From: Panopea generosa
Taxonomy: Eukaryota > Mollusca > Bivalvia > Adapedonta > Hiatellidae
DNA: 64,000 nucleotides
NCBI GenBank assembly: GCA_029582155.1
Contig: CM055905.1
Location: forward strand, 8,088,995-8,152,994
Reading direction: 5' to 3'
A program made the translations under genes and the position numbers. Positions 13,101 through 25,100 of the stretch are shown in pieces (position 1 is the stretch's first letter; every line of letters starts with the position of its first letter). The notes beneath the pieces were generated by a model. It saw nothing but the letters and a program-made list of their open reading frames with translations, was not told where the DNA came from and made no database searches.

Positions 13101-16100
13101 AGAGTTACAGCACGTAGACTAGTTAATAGAGATACAGCATGAAGACTGATAAATAGAGATACTGCACGTAGACTAATTAATAGAGATACTGCATGTAGAC
13201 TAATTAATAGAGATACAGCATGAAGACTGATAAATAGAGATACAGCACGTAGACTAATTAATAGAGATACAGCACGTAGACTAGTTAATAGAGATACAGC
13301 ATGAAGACTGATAAATAGAGATACTGCACGTAGACTGATAAACAATGATACTGCACGTAGACAAATAAATAGTGATACCACACGTAGACTATTAAATAGA
13401 GATACTGCACATAGACTATTAAATAGAGATACTGCATGTAGACTAATTAATAGAGATACTGCACATAGACTGATAAATAATGATACTGCACGTAGACTAA
13501 TAAATAGAGATACCGCACGTAGACTAATTAATAGAGATACTGCACGTAGACAAATGAATAGAGATACTGCACGTAGACTAATTAGTAGAGATACTGCACA
13601 TAGGCTAATAGATACAGCATGAAGACTGATAAATAGAGATACTGCACGTAGACTAATAAATAGTGCTACTGCACATAGACTAATAAATAGTGCTACTGCA
13701 CATAGACTAATAAATAGTGATACTGCACATAGACTAATAAATAGTGCTACTGCACATAGAATAATAAATAGTGCTACTGCACATAGACTAATAAATAGTG
13801 ATGCTGCACATAGAATAATAAACAGAGAATACTTTGTTAGTTCCTTTCTCTACAAAGTTAATTAGATGAGACTATTCAATAAAGCTCCATCAGGCAACAT
13901 TTATTTTTGTTGCACCTACTATTTACACTTAATTTGCAACCATCAATGCTCTAATGTTCATTTTCTATAGAAATGTTCCTCCATTTCAGTTTGTCCATGG
14001 ACAGTGGTATAGGGTCTCCGCAGCCATTCAGCCTGCCTAACACCCAGATTCACAACATCATCAATGTCCGCAGCCTCGCTGAAACTCCCAAAACTTCCAA
14101 GATGAGTAAAGCCGCTGACCATACTAACAAGGAAAAACAAAGGAGGTATATATTAACCCTTTACTTCATATAGACGCCTTTGGACACCTCTAATATAGAC
14201 GCCTTTGGACACCTAATATAGAGGGCTTTTGAATTATTCGGTGAATTATGTTTATATTAACTGACAGAGTGAAAACTTCCACTTCTTGCAATTCCACTTT
14301 TAAACACATACACAGGTATAGGGTAATTTAAAATAAACTTTAATGAAAGAAATTAAAACAACATTTATTAAAAAAAACACACCATAAAATATAGAAAATT
14401 CTACTTTGTTATGAACAATACAGAAAACTTGCTGCATCAAAACAAAATCAAAATTGCTATTGTGCAAACTAATTCAAATAATTATTATGAGTTGATATTA
14501 ATTAAATATATTACTGCAAATTTTATGAATCTAAATGAAACCTAAAGATTGCATTGATTTAAGCTCGCCGGGACAAAGTCCAAGGTGAGCTATTGCCATG
14601 ACCCCAGCAGCATCGGCGGCGGCGTTTAGACACTCGGGTTAAACTTTTGCGTTTAAGTTTAAGATATCTATGCAACCACTCATTGGATGTGAATGAAACT
14701 TCGCATATGTATTCACCATCATCAATAGAACACACAGAGACAAGAACCATAACTCTGGATTGCATTTTGGCACAGTTATGGTCCTTTTTGGACTTGGGCA
14801 CCCAGGTTAAACTTTTGTGTTTAAGTTTAAGATATCAATGCAACCATTCAATGGATATGAATGAAACTTTACATGTGTGTTCACCATCATCAGTGGAACA
14901 CAAAGAGATAATAACCATAACCCTGGGTGTCATTTTGGCAGAGTTATGACCCTTTTTGGACATAATTTTTCAGATTTAAGTTTTTTATCAGGTAAGATGC
15001 AACCACTCATTGGAATTGAATGAAACTTCGCATGTGTGTTCACCATCATCAGTGGAACACACAGAAACAAGAACCATAACTCGGGGTTGCATTTTGGCAG
15101 AGTTATGTTTAATTTTGGTGTTTGCCTCCAATCTCAATCTTTGCATGGGTGGTGAGTTTTATCCCATTGGCAAGCTTTGTTATTTTCTGACAACTCTTGT
15201 TTATCATTTTGATAACATCAGTTTTTCATAAACATTTGAATATTTTAAAAGCAAATCATACAAATATCGGCATCACACTATGTAATGAATATTCACTTTT
15301 ACCCAAAACACATGTAAGAGTGAATGTTCAAATAAACACAGTTTTAATCAAGAATTAAGTTACTGTCATAGTTATGACACTGCCAAAAACAATTATTTGA
15401 TTAAAAACAAAGTGCAGCAAAGTTTCCTGTACAGTCAAACCTGTTTTAAGCAGCTAGTCTAGGGAAGGAGTAAAAGTGGCCACTTAAGATAGGTTGTTTT
15501 TTTATACAGGTTAATTTACTCCAAAAGCATAGAAATGGGAAATAGAAAATATGGTTGCTTAAGACAGGTGGCTGCTTAATAGAGGTGACTGCTTACACAG
15601 GTTTTCCTGTATGTATCTGTACATTTAAAACAGTTGGAACATCATAAGTCAAGTTCATCCATTCTCTAATTTTGTCCAAATTATCTTTCCGGGAGGCACT
15701 TGGATGTCATGCCTCTGGTTATCTGCGCCCAGTCAAGGAAAAACATTCAGCATCCTCACTACTGTCTTCCCATGATGGACAGTATTGTCTATTCTCACAT
15801 TGGTTGATTCCAGAAAACAGAGCAACCATTGTTATAATCCTAATTAAAAAACAATTATTAAATATATATATTGGCATTATTTGTATATTGCATTAAATAA
15901 ACAATGTCCAAAACCGAATCATATGGCCACAGAAAGACCGTTTTGATGTACTACACTATAATGCTACGGGTGTTTTTGCACAGTAGATAGTGGGTCTCAT
16001 TACCATGAAATTTCTATATGGCTCATTACGATATGGTAGTTTTTGCATGTAACATGCTGGTCGTCGAAATGTAAGATTTTCTAAACCTGTCAGATTTAGG

Positions 16101-19100
16101 ATTATAAATTGAAAATGCAGTAGGCCTGTTGATTTCTAAAAAAATGTCTCACTTGTTTAAAATTATTCTAACTAAACTTATTAAGTAGCAGTAGTTGAAT
16201 TAATACTTTAATTTATCTTTAGCGGGGCAGCAGTGTAGTGGATAGAGTGTTGGTCCCTCACTCCAGAGGTCGAAGGTTCCGTTGGGGATCATCCCCAGCT
16301 CGGCCCTGTACCACTAAATAAAACAACACGTGGTACTAGTTTTACACAGGAAGCAGATACGAGAGCTGTTCATATAATATATGAAATTATCACAATCAAG
16401 CTCAAATTAAATTGTTTAAAACTAAACCCATAAAATAATAAATTTTTAATGGTTCTTCTGGTACGTTTACTGTACGAGTAATGGGACATCAGCACTCAAT
16501 AATTCTTTTTCATATTTATAATTGTGACAACAGACTGGTGACATCACTGAAACTGATGACATCACTCATTACAGGGAACGGATCAAGGACAGTTGTGACC
16601 AGCTACGTGTGTTGTTGCCGTACATTCGTGGACGCAAGACGGACATGGCTTCCATCCTGGAAATGTGCGTGGATTATCTGCGCATCGTGAATGCTTTTAT
16701 GCCACAATCTTTACAGGACCAGGTATACAAAATATCTTAATGTAGAAGTTGTTAGTCTGGCTACAGTCTCTATGCTGATTGATATATGACATTGTGTCCG
16801 ATTGTCGTTTGTCTCTCACCACTGATTGGAGTAAGAAAGTTATCAGTTACTTGCAGAGTTAGGTGTACTTGGGTACTGGTTAACCTTCAGGGATCTTCTA
16901 AGGAAAGAGAGGTTAGGTAAAGTGATCGTCTGCTAGCCCATGATGGCATAAAAATGATGCTGAATATTAAGATGAACTTGTTCATTGATATGCTACCATT
17001 TGTGTACCATGTAGGAACAGATCAGTGTTTGAGTAACATGCAGTATTACCATGGTATATTTTGTTTGGCTTCTAATCTATAATTGTGGGATGAACCCCTT
17101 TTTGAAAAATAATCGAAAGGTCTAGAAATATAGATGGAAGAGTTCAAGTTCATAATTGAAAATTTACAAATGATAAATTACTTTGCCTGGCCAGGCTAGC
17201 TCAATCAGTGACATGTTTGACTGTCAAATCCCCACTCAGATATAGTCTCCTTGGTGATTGTTCATAAATTTATTCTGTGCCAATCAGAGTCCAATGTGTG
17301 GGGAAGTATTCCATGACATTCAGAGATAAGGTGTGTCTGGTATTGGTTACCCATCTAACGGATCCTAAGGAACAATGTTTACCAGTGCTGACTGCCATTT
17401 AATAACTGAAATACCACAAAGTAATGCGAATTGTCCATTTTAACAACCAGATAAACCAAGTTTTTATATAGATTTTAAATATGACTTAATAATTTATTGA
17501 GGGAAGCCAGAAATTATTTGACAGACAAGATAGATGAATCTTATAGCTGCTTAAAACTATTGTCACAAACTTGAAAAAAATATGTTTTACATAAAACTGA
17601 TTTTAATATGATATATATACTTGTGCAAGCTGTCACCACTTTTGAGCAGCCACATTTGCTTTTTCCCATTTCTATGCTTTCAGTGCATATTAACCTGTAT
17701 TAAGTAACATGGCCATCTTTGTTTTTGTAAGGTATCATAATTTGAAATGAATTGACAGGTGAAATCAGATAAGCAGCTTGGGCTTATTTGGGCCTCTTGT
17801 TTCACTTTGCCCTTTAACCTGCATGCATGTATCTTGGATATTCCTGATGTGAGAGAGCCTTTTCCATGATAAAAAGACTTGGGTCCCCGGTGGCTGAGTG
17901 TTCTAAGGCACTGTCTCAGAGTCACTTACCTCTCACTGCTAATGTCGTAGGTTTGAGTCCCACTCTTTTCAAAACCATGATAAAGTTTGCCAGTTACATG
18001 TAGACAAACAGTGGTTCTCCTCAGATTCATTCTGGGGTCTTCCTTCACCAATAGAATTGTATATGCCATAAACCTGAACTGTTTTGAAAATGGTGTTAAA
18101 CCCCTTAAAAAAAATGAGAAGAGTCTAGAATAACTGAGGGGTAGACTCAGTCCAGATACAATACATTAGCTTGTGAGAATTGCAATGGTAGAGATCCTCA
18201 GTAGGTTAAATGAGTTTGACCACAAACCAGTTGTAGGAAGATTGTGGTCGTTAGGTCAGAGGCATCGTTGGATACCCAGGTGTAATCCATTCGGATACTC
18301 TCTATTCAGCAGCTACGGGATATTACACTAGCTTTGCCTCGTTTCTACCAAGCTATGATTGGTTCCTTCACGATCATCCAATCACAACGCTAGTTTTATG
18401 CAAACCTCATTTAGATAAGACGTTAATTTTAGCTGTATTTTGTTCTATTCTGTTCAAATAAAAACAAGGCAGAGCTAGCGTAATTTCCCACGGGTGATAG
18501 ACGGGGAGTATCGGAATTAACAGCTGCCGGTATCCAACCAAGGGTCAGAGGCAGAAAAGATGACAACTCTGTGATATGGACAAAGAATTGACACCCAGAG
18601 GTATCCGACTGAGGGTCAGAGGCAGAAGAGATGACAACTCTGCCATATGGACAAAGAATTGACACCCGCGGGTATCCAACCGAAGTTCAGAGGCAGAAGA
18701 GATGACAACTCTGCCATATGGACAAAGAATTGACACCCAGGGATATCCGACTGAGGGTCAGAGGCAGAAGAGATGACAACTCTGCCATATGGACAAAGAA
18801 TTGACACCCGTGGGTATCCAACGAAGGGTCAGAGGCAGAAGAGATGACAACTCTGCCATATGGACAAAATTATTCATAAATTGAAGTTGAATAAATGAAA
18901 TTATATTTTATATGCTTTATTTTTTAGTTGATAAAACAAAGAATGTATTTTATAAATATACTATTTGAATAATTTAGGGAAAATGCTAGTTGAAACATAT
19001 TTTTGCCAGTTGAAAATTATTGCAGGCTAGTGGAAATATATTTTTTTTTAAATTTTACCCCTCGCTCCTTTCAATGAATGGCTGCTGAAGACGGATTTGA

Positions 19101-22100
19101 CTGTAATTATATTTCATGGCTAAAAGATTATTTGATTGATTGAATATTTAGCATCATTTTTATGCCTTCATTGGCTAACAGATGATCAGTTGTGATCTAG
19201 CCGCTGTTTCCTGGAATCCTGAAAGGTTTAAACCAGCACTTCAGTGTTTTCTCCAGAGCGCGTTTCTTGCGTTTTTGACGCAATACATTCTCATCTGACG
19301 CAATCAACTTTGTTCAGTGTGCCACTATGACGCAACCGTAAAATACAGAAATTCAAATTATGCATATTTGTTTCGGCAAGCTGGTTTCAGAGTTATTTTT
19401 ACAATGCAAGCTGATTTGACAGATCACGTGGTCTGATTCAGGGCAATCCCGCTTTAATTGGCTACGAACGCTTTATTGATGCAATCACATAGACGATTAT
19501 GATCACATACATAATTTTCCGCGAAGCAATAGCGTAGTTTGAAGACAACATCTGTGAAAACAAACGTACCCTGCAACAATAGTACTGACATATACCCAGT
19601 TTTAGGTTGTTTGTATATGAAGATGAAATGTGGAAGCGTGAAACTTTTCATAAAAGTTGTTGAAAATGTACGGACGACACTCTATCTGAAAAACTTTTTA
19701 TTTTGTTTTCTATAAGGGTATCGAGACGTGCATGCGCGACATTTTAATACCAGTTTAAACATCGGCCGGTCCAAGTTTTAGGGTAGTATTCCCGGCGCCG
19801 TTTATGTTTCTGTAACGGACGATTAAAAGGTTGTTGAAAAAGAAATTAATTTTAAAAAAATTATATTCATTTTGAAAAATGATTACTTTATTTCAAAAAT
19901 TTAATTAATTTTTGTGAAGTTACCATAAAAATGTATTTTATATTATTTTTTTAGGATAAAATTTCTCTAAAATGAGTCTAGCTTTGAAGAGAAATGCTTT
20001 TGGGAAAAAGAAAATAAAAACAAAGTTTTGTTTTCCAAAGAGTATAGTGCTAAACATGTAGCTCAGCAAATATTAAATATTGAATAATTTTAGAGTTTTT
20101 CATTAAAAATAATTAGGGCCTTGGTGATAGAGCTGTGGCCATGATATTTGAAAAGTTCACGACCAAAGTGCCAAAATCATAAAAACAACTGCTAAGTTTC
20201 AAGTTGTTGTAACTTATTGCCAGAATTGAAACATTCGTTTGGAGTTGAATTGTTTTGAAGTTGTTATCTAAAGTTGCAGTTTTGATGGAGAAATTTGTGT
20301 GAAACAGGAAGTAAAACTGTTTTAGTAAAATATGGATTTTTTAACTCCATTTATTCATGTTGATTAAGTTTAAAACTAGTCAATTGATGACCCCCAGATT
20401 TTTAAAATGACCCCTAGATTTTTAGTCAGTGGGTCATCAATGACCTCCAAAAAATTGAAGCTGGAGAAAACACTGGAACTTGAGCACACCCCATCTTTGC
20501 AAGTAACTGATAACTTTCCCACTTGAATCAGCAGTGACAGACAAATGATATTGAGACACATTGTTGTATATCAATCATCATGGAGACTTGCTGGACGGGG
20601 ATTTGAACTTGCGACCCCTGGATTGATAGTTCAACATGCTACTGATTGAGCTAATTGGGCCTATGGCTAATAAAAACAGATGTGTTGTATTTACACATTA
20701 TGTATGCAGTGTTCTGTCAAGAATTATAAACAGTGGGGACAATTGTCTCATCGGCCCTCAAAAATAGGGGACATTTTCAAAATCAGTGGGACAATAGGAT
20801 TTCAATTTTTTCTCTCAAATAATCAATGTTTAAACAATAACAAATGGTCCCTGTGGCTGAGCTTCTTATGCTTAATGCAGAGCTTACATTTTTGTCATAA
20901 CATTTTCAACATTGTTTTATTCCAGCCAGGAATAATCACGCAACCAGCTACTTTGAGATTTTTTATCATTTTTTTTTTGCATTTGAGGTGGTGGGGCATG
21001 TTGGATCAGAGAGTGTGCTCTCTTTTTGCATCAAAGATTGATAAGACTTATTGGATTTATCTACCAAACTCGAGAGCTCAAATTCACTTTCTTTCTCAGT
21101 TACCGGTTGTTCAAATTTATTCTTAGGTTTACCAAAAAAACTCAAAATTGTTCTCCGTTTCATTTTTTTTGTTGAACTGGTACCCATGATTGTTAACAAG
21201 TAGAAGTTAATGCTCGGAGCTGTTTGATTGGCCCTCAGACCGCGCGAAACTCAGATAAACCAATCATAATTTGACTTCAGTATGGTCGTGTAGTTACTGC
21301 CCACCTGCCTGTGCGCTTGTAAAATTTACTTCGTCGTAATTATCATGCTTATTCACCGATTCATACTCAATCATATTCGCCCACGACAATATTCGCACCG
21401 AGGCATATTTTTATGAGACATTCAAGTTTTACGCGATAATATTGTAGAATTGTGGCCTCGGATGAACACTGTGTATGCATAGATTGCAATTATTTAAATG
21501 TTGTTATTTTCTGTTTAATAATAAATTCAGAGGTGTAAAATTTCACTCACCCGCCCACTCGCATTAGCGAGGTAAAGTCACAGTTGGCCCAATAAGAATT
21601 TATTAATACTGGTTTCAAAGAGTTACCAAGTACCTTTAAAGCTGCTGCATAATTGTTTTAAATATGAAAAAGATATTGGAAAATAAAAGCGTCTTGTTTA
21701 CAAAATCACAAAACAATGACTGGATCACGAGACACTAAATCATGATCAACAGGTTGAGTGTATCTAGGAAATGAGTAAGATGGCCCTCACGTACCTGTTT
21801 GTCTTTGCTGGAACTTTGACAATGATAAGTACTGAATCGTAAATCTGTCCACCAAATACTGGATACCTCCCCAACCAATCGTCCATCCAGGGTAAAATGT
21901 TTGTTTCCGATCAAATTACATGCCTGAAGGGGTCTGATGTATTTTAATATTTTGTGTTTACCCGTATAATTATAAAATACAGGTCAAGTTTCATATTTGT
22001 AAATGTGAGTCAAGTTTTACAGGAGTTATTACCCATTTTCAACTTAATTTTTGATAATTAATTAATTTCCAATTAATATCTTGGGCATTCATGTCAAAAG

Positions 22101-25100
22101 GCATATTTTTAGTTAAATTTTGGACACCCATGGAATTTGATGTATAATTAGAATTGTGTTATTTTAAATAAACATGTAAAACTTTGTATACAGTCAACCC
22201 TGTCTTAAAAGCAGCCAGTCAATGGAAGGAGCAAAAGTGACCTTTTAACAAAGACCGGTTGTTGCTTAATACAGGTTAATTTGCTCTAAAAGCATAGAAA
22301 TGGGAAAATGCAAATGTGGCTGCTTAAGACAAGTGGCTGCTTAAGAGAGGTGACCACTTACACAGGTTTGTCTGTATAGGGTAATATGTGAAATCACTTA
22401 TTTACATTCAGATAGTTGACATTTTGAGTAAGGACCCAACCCTCATTCCAAACAGAGACCTGGTACTTGGAGACAAGAGTAAATGTCACAGTGCTGACCT
22501 TGACCCTAAAGTTAACACTTCTACTAGCAGGTTAGTGGGTGGACCTGGTTTTAATTGTATATTTCATCCTTGACTACCAGTTGGGTCCTCTGTGGTTGAG
22601 TGGTCTATGAAGCCATCTATAGATTACATGCCTCTCACCGCCAAGGTTGTAAGTTTGAGTCCAAAATATTTGTGAGAAAGTTTAAAAAATATTTGTGGAA
22701 GGACAGTGGTTCTACTCAAGGTTTTTCTCCACCTATAAAACTGGATGTGGCAAAATAACCTAAAATGTGTTGAAAATGGCATTAAACTATCAATTAATTA
22801 TTTGGGAGGATTTTTAGCTTCTTGTTTTAGATTGCACAATCCAGTGGTGGAGAATTAAAACCAGGATCTGAGGGTCATGAGTTCAATCCCTCTATGTGGA
22901 GACTACTTGAGCAAGATACTTTTTCCACATTTTCTTTTATAACCAGAAAGATGTCGAGAGTGAATTTGTCCAGCTATAAGAATTTGTTTCAAAAGTTAAC
23001 AGACCACGTTCTCCTTATGATCTAACTTTGTGGGTTTAATCTTATGGAAACCGTCTGAATCTATTATAATTTGTGCATGCTAAAATTGTAATTAACTTGT
23101 TTATTTTACATTGATAAGCACATGTGAATAAAATGCTTATAATCGTGGCAGAGGATTGAATCCATGATCTTTGATCCAATGCTCTACCACTGGGCCACAC
23201 GCTCCACAAATGTTAACATGACAGTTCCATACAGTATTGTCGTGTATATTAACATGTTTGTAGGTCACATGGTAATTGCTCTTATTCAGCCGTTCCAACC
23301 AGACGTCACAGACATCCGGGATGGGGAAAAAGAAATCTTCTGTTTTATCACTAGCTGCATCGGAGCTTTCAACTTCTCCATGTGGTATGTATTTCATGTG
23401 GTTTTATACTTCATTGCTCCTACTTGAACAATTTGAAAGACACAAAGGTTGATAGTTACATTTTACGTTGTTTGTTTTTTTTCAAATGCAAAATGTCCTT
23501 TTAGTTGGCCAAAGGCAGAAGGGCTTATGTCATGGTTAACTCAAGCATAGCTTGGACAAAAACTTTATGAGAGAAAGTTTTCCAGTTGTATACAGTTTCC
23601 TGTTGTATACAGTTTCCTGTTGAATACAGTTTCCTGTTGTATACAGTTTCCAGTTGTATACAGTTTCCTGTTGTATACAGTTTCCAGTTGTATACAGTTT
23701 CCAGTTGTATACAGTTTCCTGTTGTATACAGGGCTTTTTTACCTTATTAAACAGAGGTTGACATTCAGTGGGTTCCCAATTAAAAAATCATGTTTTTTCC
23801 CCTAAATTGAAGTAGTAAAAAAATCCCAAGGTGGAAATGACTGGATATGAAGCATTATTGTAAAATAATAACGGTGATACGCTTTATTTTCCAGTTTGCT
23901 AAAAATTCCCAATTTCTCTTCAGTCCCCCTTGTGTTTTTATGCCCCCCCCCCCAAAAATATTTTTGGGGTGGCATATAGTAATCGCAGCGTCCGTCGTTC
24001 GGTCCAACCTTCCGTCTGGTATTTTGTTTCCGGCCTGTAACTTTGTCATGCATAGATGGATTTTGTTGATACTTGCAACAAATGATCAACAGAACATGAC
24101 GACGTGTCGTGAGTAAGACCCACACCCGTACCTCAAAGGTCAAGGTCAAAATTTCAGTTTGTTTGACATCACTTTGAGTTTATGTGAGATTTCCTGTAAC
24201 TTTGTCGTGCATAGATGAATTTTAATGATACTTGCTACAAATGATCAACATAACATCATGACATGTTGGGGGGCATGTGACACTTAACAGTGACTTTTCT
24301 TGTTTTTATCTTAATCTCGAAGTCTCCGACCTCTTCCCAATAAACAAGAAAAATGTTCTGGTATATGCTGAAGGACTGTATTACTAACTCAGATTCGTTC
24401 TGCGGTCTTCCTCCACCTGGACCTGTTGGCCTCTTAAAAATATCACTCACTACTGGATCTGTGCAGGAAGCAGACTTGATAGCAGTTCATACAACTTCCG
24501 AGTTAACCGTGAAACTGAGCTTAAAGAAATTGGTATAAACTAACTAATTTACCAACTACATTGTAATACAGATGTTCGGGCATTGTTGGAGAGCAAGTCC
24601 AAGAGGTTGAGACTTCAAGAGACATCAGACTGTACCACAGAATCCTCACATCTTGATGCAAGACTGGATCCAACTGGTAATATAGATATATAACTTGGCA
24701 TACTTTACATAGAATCAAGTTCTTTGTAAGCATGCAACTTGAGTTTTTGCTTTGAATTAGATCGATTTTTTTTTGTAGAAATGCAGTTTCTGAATGTTTG
24801 CATTGAAGTAGATACATATATTATTGAAAGACAATTCTTCCGTCGTGGTTGTTTACTTGTTGTCGTATTCATTAAGGGATTAGATGACACACATGTATTA
24901 GCCATGTTTAGGAATGTTAAAACATCAAGCTCTAGGCTCTATATTCTTGAGACAATATTAAAATTTGGAGATTACCCAGTACTGAAATTCTGTATTTTAT
25001 CTGTAGGGTTTAAAATTTCACATGCCCGCTCTTGAGTTGATTTGTAGCTGCAGTTGGGTAAATAAATTCTTGTCCGTCAACAAATGTATTTTCTCTGCGT

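Noticed and set aside
12833..13381. 182-codon minus-strand frame
   Set aside because: Pure translation of the 27-bp minisatellite (VSLLISLRA units), with no start or splice context.
13971..13989. Alternative acceptor TATAG at 13970 for the basic-region exon
   Set aside because: It would need one base from the previous exon, which leaves two; the acceptor at 13989 fits.
14647..15231. Frames of 73-100 codons with repeated 'ETSHVCSPSSVEHTETRTIT'
   Set aside because: They follow a dispersed repeat with three internal units; the pattern recurs because the DNA does.
23164..23427. 87-codon frame over the inferred exon, and its minus-strand twin
   Set aside because: The splice-bounded exon is read in another phase; this frame begins inside a SINE head and does not join the neighbours.
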